From Mesaphorura yosii (taxonomy: Eukaryota; Arthropoda; Collembola; Poduromorpha; Tullbergiidae), in contig WIXG01000095.1 in NCBI GenBank assembly GCA_009869945.1, positions 1 through 64,000 of the forward strand: 64,000 nt of DNA. The letters are read 5' to 3'. This document shows, one piece after another, positions 47,654-60,777 of this stretch (position 1 is the stretch's first letter; each line of letters opens with the position of its first letter). The position numbers were made by a program, and so were the translations under genes. Below the pieces are notes generated by a model that made no database searches, was not told the DNA's origin, and worked only from the letters and a program-made list of their open reading frames with translations.

Positions 47654-49183
47654 ATGGCGTCGTCTGCAGACACCTGCTCGAGTTCGACATCGGGCTCCTG
47701 CCGATCTCATTTGTCTCTCTACGAACTCATAATGGACCCCAGTTCCAATCTAGTCACCGCCTGTGTAATCGTCAGCCTCACAGTATTCTTGTCATACATC
47801 GGGTACCTCATTGCCAATCGAGTCGCAAAATGCCTGTGGTATATCTCAATGGTAAGTTGACTTGCACTTTAACACGTGAAATTTAATTTCTATTTGTTCA
47901 GATTATTGATTTCAATTGCTTGCCTGTTTTGTTCACAGCAATCAGTGGATATCGCTGGTCCGATCGCTGACTGCGGCAACATGTACGCTCACATGCAGAC
48001 TTGGCTGCAGAGCAACGCCTCAGTTCATGACCTCCCCCATGGACACATTCTCGCTAACAGTCGCCGGGAGGACACTGGCAAGGTTGTGACCGAACTCAGG
48101 AAGAATCCCGTTTTCGGACTGGTGCAGTATTTCGAGTACAAGGGCCACTGGGTGTTTGTCAAGCGCGAGCGCCTTATTGGAGTCAACTACTACGACCAGA
48201 CTTATGAGAACATTTCGCTCTGGACGTTCAGATGGAATGCATGGGTCCTGAATGACATTCTGGAGGAAGTGCGCCTGCTCTTCGAAACTGAGCCTGAAGA
48301 CAAAGAAACAAAGACTCGATTCTACTTTGCAAACGATGGCTACTGGAGCGAATGCGGGTCTGGCAAGCGCAAGCGTCCTCTGAGCTCTGTGATCCTCAAC
48401 GAGGCCATTTTCAAGAAGATTTATGGCGACGTGAAGGAGTTCCTGGACGCCGCTACGTGGTACCAAGATCGTGGAATCCCGTATCGACGTGGCTACTTAC
48501 TGTACGGTCCTCCAGGCTGCGGCAAGAGCTCTTTCGTCAAGGCGATTGCTGGTGAAATTGGATTTGACATTTGCATCCTGTCATTGTCTTCTAAGAACCT
48601 GAATGATGACTCGCTAAACAACTTGATGAACTCGACCCCTGAGAACTGCATCATTCTCCTTGAAGACATTGACGTGGCCTTCCCGTCACGAGCCAGCCAA
48701 GAGAAAGAGGACGAGTCTAACGATGAGGGCAAGAAGAAGTCGCCGGGCCAAAATCCGAGCATCGAGAACAGTGAGAACGGATCCGGACGAGTAACGCTCC
48801 GAGGACTGCTCAATGCACTGGATGGAGTTGCATCGACTGAAGGCAGAATCGTGTTCCTGACCACCAACTACATCGACCGCCTGGACGCAGCCATGACTCG
48901 TCCTGGTCGAGTTGATCTGAAGGTACTCATCGACCTGCCCGATGACGATCAGCTAGAGCGCATGTTCAACCGATTCTACCCGGCCGCCCTAACCACCATC
49001 ACCGAAGAAGTTAACGAACTCAACGCTGCGAAGGAGTTTGTGCGACGTGTGCGCAACGTGAAGGGGCTCTCAATCAGTATGGCGATGATTCAAGGTCATT
49101 TCATGATGCACAAGAACGACTACAAGGCAATGCTCGAGACCATCGACAACTACTTCGATGACCAGTTTGCGAGCCTGAAGTAA
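47654..49183 (+). CDS. BCS1L: BCS1, mitochondrial AAA ATPase for Rieske protein insertion
   Basis: BCS1 is an inner-membrane AAA protein that moves the folded Rieske Fe-S protein into complex III. Two exons join in phase: 47654-47851 and 47939-49183, giving 480 aa. A single TM helix near residues 35-55 (VTACVIVSLTVFLSYIGYLI) is followed by the BCS1-specific region (FEYKGHWVFVKRER). The AAA domain then has WYQDRGIPYRRGYLLYG, Walker A GPPGCGKSS, Walker B IILLEDIDVAF, LLNALDGVASTEGRIVFLTT, and RPGRVDLK with the arginine-finger region. Odd: an acidic/Ser-rich insert of about 25 aa (EKEDESNDEGKKKSPGQN onwards) follows Walker B, and the N-terminus is about 15 aa longer than in human. Codon use is visibly more GC-rich and C-ending than in neighbouring genes, fitting high expression. 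AATAAA lies at 49366-49371. Confidence 0.95.
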
Positions 49184-49365
49184 ATATGCACGGACACGGA
49201 TGCAACTTCGGCCTGTCTTTTCACCATTGAAACCGGCTTGGATTTTTGTCTTTTGCAAATAGAACTGATGTAATACTTGTATTTGATCTCTAAATTCTTA
49301 CAATTTAACCTCGTGATTCTGTTAGTTATTTGTTATGCAATTTTGTTAGTCTTTTGCGCAGTCAA

Positions 49366-49371
49366 AATAAA
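49366..49371 (+). terminator. Polyadenylation signal AATAAA of BCS1
   Basis: AATAAA lies 183 bp after the BCS1 stop codon, inside an A/T-rich 3' flank. Confidence 0.6.
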
Positions 49372-49561
49372 TCATTCTGTTATTGCAATCTCTGGCTTCC
49401 TGATCCTTAATTAGAATTAAGTCAACTTTACTATTCGATAGCCAAATTCGGCAATGCACACCATCAAAACTATTTCATATTTGGCCTCTTTTCCATACAC
49501 AAACGCAACGAAGAGTTTTGCTGATGCAGAACGGCTCAGTGAGACTGGTCAGAAACATGGG

Positions 49562-49879
49562 TCAAAAAGAAAAGTCGATCCTGGCCAGTGTCCAATGATA
49601 TGAAATTAAGTCAATCAAATTAAAAGCAAGATATGCAAGTAGTCCCGTTCCATGGATTCTTTCCTCGTCGTGCCCACGTCCATGCGTATATGCATCTCGG
49701 ATCGTTGCATTTGCATTGCAAGTTTCACGTACAGTACAAAAACACGGAAGGCTGATCCACCTACGCATACAAGAGGGAGTAGCAACCCGAGTAGCTTGGA
49801 ATTCTGGTCTACCCTTCATACTCGTCACTATGGAATCCTGCCAAGCAGCAAGAAAACAATCAATTAAAATCAATATCAT
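49562..49879 (-). CDS. Weak candidate small secreted Cys-containing peptide
   Basis: An uninterrupted 105-codon frame with ATG at 49879. The start MILILIDCFLAAWQ is short but signal-peptide-like. The middle holds closely spaced cysteines (SCMRRWISLPCFCTVRETC) and possible dibasic/Gly-Arg processing sites (GRGHDEER). No family is recognised. Opposing open frames on the + strand over the same stretch weaken the case, and there are no introns to test. It is listed because the composition is not random-looking. It could be a chance ORF. Confidence 0.2.
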   Translation of the reverse strand: MILILIDCFLAAWQDSIVTSMKGRPEFQATRVATPSCMRRWISLPCFCTVRETCNANATIRDAYTHGRGHDEERIHGTGLLAYLAFNLIDLISYHWTLARIDFSF

Positions 49880-50061
49880 CCACGTCCAGCAAAAGGAACC
49901 CGAAGTCAATGGACAAAAGCACTTTGAAGAAACCTATCAGAACTTTTAGTATCTCTGTGAATTTGAAAATTAGTTTTCGGCGTTGAGACTTTAGGCTTTA
50001 ATTTATTAGAACCTAGATTTTTGTGATGCCACTACACTGGCGCTACTGATATGATACTGCA

Positions 50062-52758
50062 ATGGAAAAGGCGATTGAGGATATTGTGCGCACGTACCTG
50101 AGGCAAGAGACCGAATTCGGGCCCGTAGCCGTGACCCCCAAGTCTACTTCCAGGGAGCAAAATGCGCAAGGTGTCCAGGCATCGGCATCGACGCCCGCTG
50201 AGAGCCCAGAAAAGCCGTATGGCGACGACGTGGACTCGGAGCACGGGCAGCTCGAGCAAGAATTTATGCAGGCACTTTATCAATGGTAAACACAAACACA
50301 ACGCAATGCCGAGGCTGAGGCATCCGCAAAAAACGTTGGAGCTCATTAACTCGTCTTGATTGTAGTTTGGAGGAGAAAGGCGTTCTGAAGGAAGTGCAAG
50401 CATTCATCCGTCAAAGGCTCGTGATTATCCTGAAGGGAGCATGGCCGAATCTCGTTCAGACGAAGTGTGACACGGATTCGCATTTCGCACTCGCCCTGAT
50501 TCAAGATTTTCTTTGCACGCACAAATTATTGTTCACGTTTTCCGTTTTTACGTCGGAGCTGGTTGCCGATAATTTTAAGTTCAAGGGTAGGTTGATGCAT
50601 ATCTCTGATTTTGAATTGCAAGTGTGGCAAAGCAATATGTGTGATTTGGCTGTTTCACAGATGATTTCGGCAAACTGAGGGCGCAGGAAGCAGAAGCTCT
50701 CCTCTGTGAGCTACACATACCCAAAGACTCTTCGCAGAGTTCAGAAGTACTCAAGCAATACTTTAGCAAGGGTCACCGCTCGCTGTTGGAATGCATTATC
50801 CACACCTCCGCGTGGAAATTCGACGAGAATGAGGGAATTGCGAACGGCAGGATGAAGAAACTGCCCGGCGGCTACAATCCGCCGGAAAGAGAAATAGAAT
50901 CATCGTTAGAAGAGAAATTGAAACGTATCGATGAAGACTTCCAAAAAATCCTCGCGTCTGGGACTGGTCAGTTTTCTAGCAATCTTGAGTCAGTAACAGA
51001 TCAAAGGATTCGGAGGATGATTAAAGAAATGGAGCAGGACAAAGAAATCCAAATACACCATGGGATAGAGAAGTTTAAGAGAGAAGAGCTAGTGAAAATT
51101 CGTAAAGAGCTTGAGAAAATCAGAACTGAATTCTTGCAAAAGGAGAAGCAAATGCTGGGCAAGTACGAAGAGAAGGTGGCGCGTTTACAGATAAGGTTTG
51201 ACCGAGAACGACAACAGTGGCAAAGGCGGAAGAAGGACTTTGGCGTTGGTGTCTCCACGACTTCCGCCATGGCTAAGGCTGCAGGTGATTCGGTCCAATC
51301 AGATGACCAGGAGCTCGACCGCCTCGAGAATTTTCATCAAAGTCTCCTGGCGAAGTACAACGACCTGATTGCTGATGCTGAGCCGTCTCGTTTTGATTCA
51401 GTCAGTGGAACGGGGTTTGGAATGAGGAGAGAGCTGGAGCGAAGTTTTCTGCTGAAGGAAGCTGCTCTTAGAAATACAATTGATAAGTAAGTTATTCGCT
51501 TTAAATTCACTAATGATGTAACATTACCAATTACACCTACTGCAGGCTTACCTCCGAGAACGAGCAGCTTAAAGCTAAAGCAGCTCCGACTTCGACCGCG
51601 AGCAACTCAAAGCCTCTGAATGGAAAAGAACCTCCAGCTAAAGCAGATAACGAGAGAGAAGCGAAAGTGAATCATGCTGAACCTGAGCACTGGTCCCAGC
51701 ACATATCCGAGGACGAAGACGCTCACACATTTCTTCAGTACACGGTTGAATGCCAAGCCGAGCAAATCGAAAACCTGCAAAAACAAATCAATGAACTCAC
51801 TGCGGCAAGCGCAAAGTCGAAGCAATGTCGCCCTGAAAAAGTGGCGACCGGTGACATAGGCTTGGACGAATTTCTGCATGAGTCGAAGCGGCGTTTCTGG
51901 GAGATCGACGAGGAAGCTCAGAAAATCAAAGCTCGAATGTCGCAGTTGCAGGCGTTCAACAAGCCATTGCTTTCTTCGCCACGTACAGGAGGAGGCTTAA
52001 CGCACGATCCTGCTGGACTGGCACCAGCACCAAAATTGTTGGAACCAAAGTCACAGGGACATTCGATCTCGGCTTTCCCGACACAATTTTCAACACTACC
52101 GGCACCACAAAAGAAAGTTCATTTCACAATGCCTTCGTTTGTCGACATCAATTTACCTTCGTCGAAGAAAGCCGGGTTTCAGCCAATTCCAACACCAGAC
52201 CAAGTTCAGGCACAGCCACAGCCAGCCGAAACAAATACAGATTCGGACGACTCCCTTTCATATCAGCAGCCGTTGGTCCCCAGCGATGTGTCGAATGCAT
52301 TCGTAGTAAAGAATCGACTCATATCAATATCCGATGGAGATAAAATCGCTAGCAATATGCCCGAAATCGAACCCAAACCAACTCTGAAAAACAGCCGAGA
52401 AACTATAGATGCCGAAGTCGGTGTAGTGGAGCCAATCGTGACCGCAAGGAAGGCGTATTTGACTGGGGCACTAATTCGCGACAAAGTCACTTCATCTTCA
52501 TCTGACGAGCCTGACCACGATCACGATCGAAGCAAAGGTCAGCATGAATCCACGAACGGAAGAGGAAAACCCACAGCCAGCTTCTCGCCTCCTGTTCCAG
52601 TTCAAACATCTAGCTTCACTCCGACCACAGTACCAGCGCCGGTGTCAGCGCAAGCTCAGCCCTCAGCCGATCCAGTCATTAGCATTGTGTCCATGTTGGA
52701 AGACATGGAGTTCGAGACGGGAAAAGCGTCGCCTGACGAGGACGATGGACTCTGGTGA
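50062..52758 (+). CDS. OFD1: OFD1-like centriole/basal-body protein
   Basis: OFD1 caps distal centrioles and is needed for primary cilia. Four exons join in phase: 50062-50285, 50366-50586, 50661-51486 and 51546-52758, giving 827 aa. The conserved N-terminal TOF/LisH region is clear: EFMQALYQCLEEKGVLKEVQ, FIRQRLVIIL, then SHFALALIQDFLCTHKLLFT and SVFTSELVADNF. These parallel human OFD1 (DRGILDTLKTQLRNQL, LVADHLQRCGYEYSLSVF) as I recall it. Long coiled coils follow (roughly residues 230-380 and 460-570), then a disordered Pro/Ser/Gln-rich tail ending EDDGLW. OFD1 in human is 1012 aa, so this copy is shorter at the C-end. FOPNL/CEP20 share the LisH region but lack the long coils. AATAAA lies at 52809-52814. 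Confidence 0.8.
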
Positions 52759-52808
52759 TCGAGTCAAGTTTTGTTACATAATTTTGTATAGTACTTTTTC
52801 ATGTCGTC

Positions 52809-52814
52809 AATAAA
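52809..52814 (+). terminator. Polyadenylation signal AATAAA of OFD1
   Basis: AATAAA lies 51 bp past the OFD1 stop. Confidence 0.6.
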
Positions 52815-53057
52815 TGTTGGTTTCTGTGACTTCGTGTTACAGCACACTAAACCACCGAACTCAGAAGCTCAAACGTATTGTTATCTTATCTTAATTTGCC
52901 AGCCAGTGTCGGTCAGTTCCATTTACCACTCTGCGCTGCAGAACACAAAACTGAAGAGAGGGTGGCACAAAGTGGAAGTTGTACTATTTTGTGCACACTG
53001 TTGACTAGTGACTAGGGGGTTAGCAATAACTAATACCCTTCTGTTCACGTGTTCACG

Positions 53058-53246
53058 ATGGACCCGAACCGGATCGATTCGGCTCTCGTTGCTTTCTGTA
53101 CAGTGCTAAGCGTTCTGTTATTTCTCGGTTCCATACCCTATGCACCGTACCGGGTGTTTAGTCAGCTGTTTGGCTCGAGCGATCGTGCAAAATTTAATAT
53201 TCGTGTTATTCGCAATCACACTGGTGGTGGTCGTAGCGGACGCTGA
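53058..53246 (+). CDS. Possible small membrane protein (62 aa)
   Basis: A single-exon frame, ATG at 53058 in the context ACGATGG. The peptide has one hydrophobic helix (ALVAFCTVLSVLLFLGSIPY), then a basic polar tail (SSDRAKFNIRVIRNHTGGGR). It lies between OFD1 and GALT on the same strand. Topology would be a short lumenal or extracellular N-end and a basic cytosolic tail by the positive-inside rule. No family is recognised. It could also be part of the GALT 5' region. Confidence 0.35.
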   Translation: MDPNRIDSALVAFCTVLSVLLFLGSIPYAPYRVFSQLFGSSDRAKFNIRVIRNHTGGGRSGR

Positions 53247-53446
53247 CGCTGATAGCAGTTATCGTGTGGTTAAATACTGGACAATTATCTCACAATTATA
53301 GTAACAACTCGTCTCTGCTGACTCTATTGTCTGCACTGCGGTGCATCACGCGAATTCGAACTAAAACTCTGCACGTCACTTGCAGCTGGAGTCCACAGGA
53401 TAGAAATACGGAGTTGTACTTTTAGTTTTAAGATTGTTTTCGAATT

Positions 53447-54792
<1,346 letters not shown>

Positions 54793-55183
54793 CCGAATTG
54801 TAACTTTAAAAGTTCTGGAAATAAAACTAAAAAATGACAGAGTATGCAAGTCTATGTCGAAGTAGAATTTATTTTCGTCTCGATTCTGTCTGACGCCTGG
54901 TTCTATGAAAATTATGTTCGCAACTATTCACTTTGTTTCATTATGAAAAGTGAACCCCTACGTTTTTGTAAATCTTTCATAATTAACCCGTGCCATCTTC
55001 ATCAATTTCACGATGATCATGACTTGTATATTGGCATGATTAATTTTAGTTTTGAGCTTCCCATCGGTATTGTCGACCCATTATTCGTTTGAGCTTAAGA
55101 TCAGCCAGTAAGATCAAATCAGCAAAATTGCCGACTTTTACTTTTTGGGGTATATGTCCAGAATTGTCAACTATTAAATCAGC
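54793..55183. other. Intergenic, GALT to small acidic gene
   Basis: GALT 3' flank and the upstream region of the next gene. Short ORFs only. Confidence 0.5.
54820..54825 (+). terminator. Polyadenylation signal AATAAA of GALT
   Basis: AATAAA lies 28 bp past the GALT stop. Confidence 0.55.
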
Positions 55184-55716
55184 ATGAATCCAGGGCCGAA
55201 GTTGGACCCGATCTTTGGCAGAGCCACGGAGGATCTTGAGGAGGAAATGAGAATTTGGGAGCAGCAACTCACAGATTTAGACGTTGATGAAATACTATTT
55301 GCTTTCGATCATTCCCGAAGGTAAGTTTAGAAATTATTATTGTGTATATGGTAATTATGTCAATGCATATCGAATTTCATGCAGAAGAAATGCACATTTC
55401 CTTGGCTGAACTACCGGCAGAGTTGTCTGAGTTGTCCCAGTTGACTTTGGATGCAGAATTACAACATCCAAGGGCAGAGGGTCGAGTAAAACTGGCACGT
55501 GGACCCATGAACCCCTTTTGTGGAAGTAGCAGCTGCAGTGCCAGTTTCATGAACGCCGAACGAGTTCAAGACTTTCGACAACCGCCGGCAACGTACGAGC
55601 CAATGCCTGCCAATGAAGAAGAGAGTACCCTCATGATTGGTGAGGATGACGTCACCAGTCTACTGTCTTGGAAGAAGCAACCGAATCCAGGGTCCATTCC
55701 GACATTTGGGCTATAA
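55184..55716 (+). CDS. Small acidic protein, unknown, exon junction unresolved
   Basis: The first exon (ATG at 55184) encodes MNPGPKLDPIFGRATEDL, then an acidic helix (EEEMRIWEQQLTDLDVDEIL), ending at a good GTAAGT donor at 55321. Downstream, an open frame to the stop at 55716 reads HISLAELPAELSELSQLTLD, later SLLSWKKQPNPGSIPTFGL. Both parts look coding. However, the obvious acceptor TTTCATGCAG (55384) puts the second part out of frame by one base. An acceptor at 55470 (CATCCAAG) restores the frame but drops the first helix. So either the splice site is unusual, the start is different, or the gene is frameshifted. The product is acidic, without signal or membrane segment. I do not recognise it. 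Confidence 0.4.
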
Positions 55717-55955
55717 TGGACGAAATCTTAAATTTCGAGCGAGCATTAAGAGGAGGTACATCTATTCTGCCTTCCGAGTAATCGGAGTTTTCCACTGTAG
55801 TTCTGAATTGTTGTGGATATTTTATGCAGACTGAAAAGTTACATCTTCAACGGTGCGGAAGAGGTTATCAAGTGAAAGAATTTGCAACACTTTCAACAGT
55901 AATCTGTTTCTTTTTGGTAATAATCTATATCGCGAGTCAGGTACTAATAATCCTT

Positions 55956-58225
55956 CTACTGATATTCTGGGTCAAATTGTCTCAAGAATTCTGTCCGCTT
56001 CTGATTCGGGTCAGAAACAATTTCGGGATCGGCCTTGAAGTGGAAGAATTTTAAGGACGTCGCGTTCTGTTTCAATGGTGGAAAAATTTTGTTCCTGAAC
56101 TTCATTGTTTTCCTGAAACAGAAGCATAAATTAGCGAACATGCTGGTGGCAGAATACAGAACTCTGTCCGGGACTTACTCGTCGCTGGCGAAGGCGACCC
56201 ACACTTTGACAAAATCCTTTGAAATTTTGTAGTCTTCATCTCGTGGGCGAATGTTTGACAGTTTTGGGAGGTAGAAAAGAAGCCCGAGTTCATCCGCATG
56301 GCCAGCTCCTAAAACGAATAGGAACGAATCTTGAAGCCCGCACATTTGAATACATTGGCATTGAGCTAATTGAGTTACCATGATGTGGAATTTCTTCTCG
56401 GAGCACATATTTCTTGAATGCCTTTACAATTTTGGAAATGGCTACTTCAACCTCGCGTGGCCAGTCACCTTTTATTGCAAAGAGGATCTCTGCTAGTTGA
56501 AACTCGCCAGGATGAGAAAAGTAGTACAAGTACACTTCTGGTGAGATCTCTGAGTGCATTTTTGCGGTCTTCTGGGCACTCAGGGCCCACATGTAATCCG
56601 TAAACAGATCAGTGAAGGCGGCCAGGCGCTTCTGCCGGGTATTTACTCCAGAGTGCAAGTAGAACTGTCGGATTTGCTCGATTTCGGATGTCTTAACCGC
56701 GTCTGGTTTATCAGTTGTGTAAGATATGATGTTTGGTATCACTTTTGCGAATTGGTCGTGGGCAAGTTTTAGTCTTGTCTGATTGCGGACCATTTCAGGT
56801 AAGAGCAGCAGCCCTTCGTGGGAATTGTAGCCAATCATAAATGGAACACGTGAGAAATGTTCAGTAGAACCCGATTTGATTATCTCCAAAGGCTTCTTGT
56901 CAAGAAAAACGTCAGGATGGGCAACGGTTTCGATGGTCGGACCGAACAACAGATCGCGGTCATAAAAAGGATCCTGCAAGAAATGTATGTGATTGGAATC
57001 AAGACATCTGTGCTATTTAAGTGGCGGACATACCAAGGAGCCGCTATATGAGTCAGAGATAAGCTCCGCTGGCAGTTTCTTCAGGCATTTCACAATCCTC
57101 GCATTACTTGCATCACTGCAATTCAAATAATTCGCAAGATAGCGAAACTGTTTTCCTGGATTCCTTTTGATGGTCCAGGCACTCAACGCATCTCCACTTT
57201 GAGAGATCGCCTTGTAGAAAAGTCCTAGTCACGAACAAACGACAACTCAATCTTTTAACACAATCAGAAGAAAAAGACAAGATGTGGCGAGTGCTACCTT
57301 TGGTACTGGATGACAATAATTGTAGATGAACGCTGGCACCGCCTGCCAATAACGAAAGACGACTCAGGAATTTGTGAATTGCGAATCAGCATTCACTTTT
57401 AAATTACCTGCACTTTCGCCAAAAATCGTAACTTGTGCCGGATTGCCACCAAAGTTTTTGATATTTTCTTGTACCTGTTTCAAAAATCACGGGATGAATT
57501 TCTTATCAGTTTAAGAATGGCGTACTTTCAGGTCCATGTCCAAGCATTACCCATTTCAGTGCCATCCTCTGATCCTTCAGGCCCATATTTCCTCTCGCGC
57601 CTTTATCACCGGTGTTCAAGAACCCGAAAGCTGCAAGCCTGTAATTCAGTGTGACCAGCACAACGTCTTCATCCATAAAGTATTCTGGGCGGTACATGTT
57701 GGCTGAACCGAAGACGAAGGCTCCGCCATGGATAAACACGAGCACCGGCATCAGTTTGCCATTCCGTGAATTCAACTGAACGAAGAAACGGCGGGACATC
57801 TGTGTTAAGTTGTCTCCTATAAGAAAGGCGACTTTTCAAATTACCTGTGGCGTGAACACATTCAAGAACAGGCAGTCTTCGTCGCCAGAGATTCTGCGTT
57901 CCAGCATATTAAACTGTGCGCACTGATTTCCGTATCGGACTGTTTGACGCACTTCACCGCGGCCCCAACTGGTAGGTGGTTCCGGAGGCTCGAACCTTAG
58001 TTGTCCCACTGGAGGCTTGGCGTAGGGGATTCCCATGTACTCGTAGAATTCGCGGCCGTCTCTGGACCACGACACCAAACCCTGGACCGGGCCATATTTG
58101 GTGTCGACGACTGGACTACTGGAGCTGAGTATGACAGGACGGACGTAGTTTCCAGCCCGGTCGTAGACGAGGTACGACACAATGGCCACGGTGAATGTCA
58201 GCGACAAGAAGACTTTCGATCCCAT
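55956..58225 (-). CDS. Carboxylesterase-type B hydrolase
   Basis: An alpha/beta-hydrolase of the carboxylesterase/cholinesterase family. Eight exons join in phase: 58225-57845, 57799-57551, 57474-57408, 57342-57298, 57224-57034, 56973-56469, 56308-56179 and 56112-55956, giving 574 aa, normal for the family. A signal anchor (VFLSLTFTVAIVSYLVYD) is followed by YGPVQG, GIPYAKPPVGQLRF, EDCLFLNVFTP, the oxyanion loop PVLVFIHGGAF, and NYRLAAFGFL. The catalytic Ser is in QVTIFGESAG, the acid in MIGYNSHEGLL and the His in GAGHADELGLLFYLP. All three triad positions are present, so it should be active. The substrate is unknown. Detoxification or hormone ester hydrolysis are family roles, not evidence from here. 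The C-terminal exon (KTMKFRNKIFPPL to FDPEYQ) confirms the 3' end. Confidence 0.92.
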
Positions 58226-60207
58226 CCTGCTGCGATGCAGTTTTCTGTTCTGAACGTGCGAACTCTGGTCTGGAGTCTGGAACGGAGGATTTGCCGGCGT
58301 TTTATGGCTGAGTATTGCAGAGTCATTCCACTTGACTTGACTTGGTCATTTGTCGTTAAACAGCAACATCAAGGTTATCAACTGGTAACTTATCCTTCAA
58401 TGCTCGGACTTCACTCCAACTACACAGCTGCCACGGCCACTTAACACATTCCAGCTCCATGTCGTATATAAACACGAGTTAAGTCAGAGATAAGACGCGT
58501 AATGCGTAATACCTGAATAAACTTAACGAGGGCTAGGACAAAGTTCATTGATCAATACACTTTGATCAAAGGTTACGCAGGATTTCGCAAGTCACGGCGC
58601 ACGATGCACGATCGCCAAGTGTTCGCAAAGTGACTAAGCGACAGCCGGTTTGCTGACCTCTTGAGCTTGAGGGAGACAAGACGAATATCACTTTTTTTCA
58701 CATGTCGAAGTTCGAGTATGTCGCCGCTTTGAATCAGATAATCAGAATAGAGAATACCGTTACTGATATCAAATAGCTAAACAAACAGGAACTCGGAATT
58801 CAGGGAAAATGAATGAGGACGACTGGAACTGGGGTGAGAGTCACGTGAGAATGGTGAATCGATTTTGCGTTAATTATTCACGAGTTAATTACCCTACATT
58901 TTGGTTGGCATTCGGATAAGCAGGAAGTGAGCTTCGAGGCTTCGGCCCATGATTCAATAGCATTGGATATCAAATCTGTCAATCTGTGTCTCACCCATGA
59001 GTTCATACACACCAGCACTCACAGTGTCTCGGAAATGTTGAAGGGTCACTCGTTTCCCATGAGTTCATCTTTCATAGTTCTGAGACGGTATCTTCTTTCA
59101 GATTCTAGCAAGCACAGAGACCCCTTAGCTTAATTGCTTAATCGATGAGCATTTTCTAACCACGTTTGGTTTGGAATAGGAATATAGTGCATGTTTCTAG
59201 AAAGCCGGCATTACGTCGCACACCCACGAAAATCCTCCTAATAAACAATTCTGACCACAAAGACAATCGTGATACCATGCTTTAATGTGGTTTTGTTCAC
59301 GCCGCAACGCGAAGGAGCTCGAACGTGCCAGAAGAGCCAGAACAGAATGGATGGATGACTAATAGCAGCATGAATTAGTGCCAAATGATTTCATGCAGAA
59401 AAGTTCCAATCAGGAAACACAGTCGAAAGGCATGAAATACCAATGAGGTTCTTTACTTTGCTTGCGCAATCCACAATCCAGAACAATTATTTGTGTACAT
59501 CCGTGTGTATTCGGCATTCCAACTCTCTCTTTTGAGATAAAAGCTTCAGCCAGTAAGCTATTAGAGGCCAATGTCATGCATGTTTATAAGTTTGCGGTGT
59601 GAGGACTCATCCGATGAGATAATGACAGTTTATATTTATCCATGTCCATTCTCAGTTTGTCATGCAGAGCTCGCAATGAATTTATGTACGCGCACAGCAG
59701 CAGCAATTCCAGCAAACGTAAACATCAATTACATCATGCGGCTCGCATCTGCTAACTACTCACTGCGATTATCCTACATAGCTAAATACATGAAGATGGG
59801 CAGGGGCTGCATTGCATTAGGTCAGGGTCGACACCACACGTGTACATACACACACAAAGTGAGGACGGAACTGGATTTAACCTGTAAATACAAACAAGCT
59901 GATAGCAGAATACTCGCCTTGGCTTGGCGTGGGTTTATTAATAGACGTTCAAGCTGAGTTGACAACAGGCAAGCCGAAAGCCAAGCCAAGCCAGGCAAGA
60001 CAATTATTAAGCTGCGACAACGCATTCGTCGGCTTCAGTATTAAGTTGGTATCGTAGTGGACTGGAAGACTGAAGAACCGCAGACGACAAAGGCTTCTTT
60101 GGTTTAGTTGATACAGTTGCTATTAAGTTTTATTCTTGAGTTTATAATACACGAGTTCCAGTCTCCTCTTTCTGGCCTGCGCTTACTACAATTACAATTG
60201 ATTAGAA
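58226..60207. other. Upstream of carboxylesterase, no supported gene
   Basis: About 2 kb. The ORF at 59571-59957 (+, 128 codons) has no motif. Promoter elements for the esterase are expected near 58226-58500. None was identified with confidence. Confidence 0.5.
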
Positions 60208-60770
60208 ATGGCTCTCCCTGCTATAATCGTTCTTGGTCTCCTCTTCCTCACTGGATTCGCAATGGCTTGCACCGAAAACCAACTCAAATCAGCACGCGGG
60301 CGATTCCGGATGAAGCTGGAACGTGTCGATCTAAGGGACAAGACGTCGTAAGCGGAAATGGCTGAGCATTGTTTTATGGTTTTAATGACAGAGGTAAGAT
60401 TGAGTCTTCCAACTTGAGCCTGCTTGAAATAAGCACATCATGTTTAAGAACTGATTAACTTGCCTTTCCTTCATATCTGATTGCAGGCCAGGAATTCAAT
60501 CATTCGTTGTACAATGGAATGGCAATGGAAATGGCGATTTTATGGCTGCGCGACGACGATTACAAACTTCTCACGTTCGAGAACTTAATGTCAATGCAAT
60601 TTTTCGTATTTTTTAATATTTTAAAAATGGCACTGCTGCGATCATGTAATCATGACATGATAACAATCAATTTTGTCGATTTTCTGGGAAATCAAAGCGA
60701 AGATTGTTGTAGGATTCCCAAACAGTCCAATTTTGAAGGTTTTGATTTGTCATTTATTGTGCCACTCTAA
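60208..60770 (+). CDS. Candidate small secreted protein, 3' part uncertain
   Basis: The ATG at 60208 opens a clear signal peptide (MALPAIIVLGLLFLTGFAMA, probable cleavage before CTENQ), followed by a basic mature part (KSARGRFRMKLERVDLRDKT). A donor GTAAGC follows at 60353, and a good acceptor TGATTGCAG ends at 60486. Phase-consistent splicing gives a product of about 90 aa ending at 60612, while the longer open frame in this second exon (to 60770, with EDCCRIPK) is in a different phase. Which is used cannot be decided. No family is recognised. The signal peptide is the main support. Confidence 0.35.
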
Positions 60771-60777
60771 TAGTAAG

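Larger units (their letters stand above)
49184..50061. other. Intergenic, BCS1 to OFD1
   Basis: Contains the BCS1 3' UTR with AATAAA at 49366 and an open minus-strand frame described separately. Nothing else is seen. Confidence 0.5.

Noticed and set aside
55716-56038. A + strand ORF whose ATG overlaps the stop of the small acidic gene (TAATG) and, if spliced, continues to 56038, suggesting a dicistronic message.
   Set aside because: Its second half lies exactly antisense to the last coding exon of the carboxylesterase (56112-55956), which is strongly supported, so the frame is probably a shadow.
56309-56468. Open reading through the sixth carboxylesterase intron (DWPREVEVAISKIV).
   Set aside because: Splicing it out joins AIKG to AGHADEL, placing the catalytic His at the expected distance. 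Reading through loses it.
59571-59957. 128-codon + strand ORF.
   Set aside because: No recognisable domain, no splice context, irregular composition.
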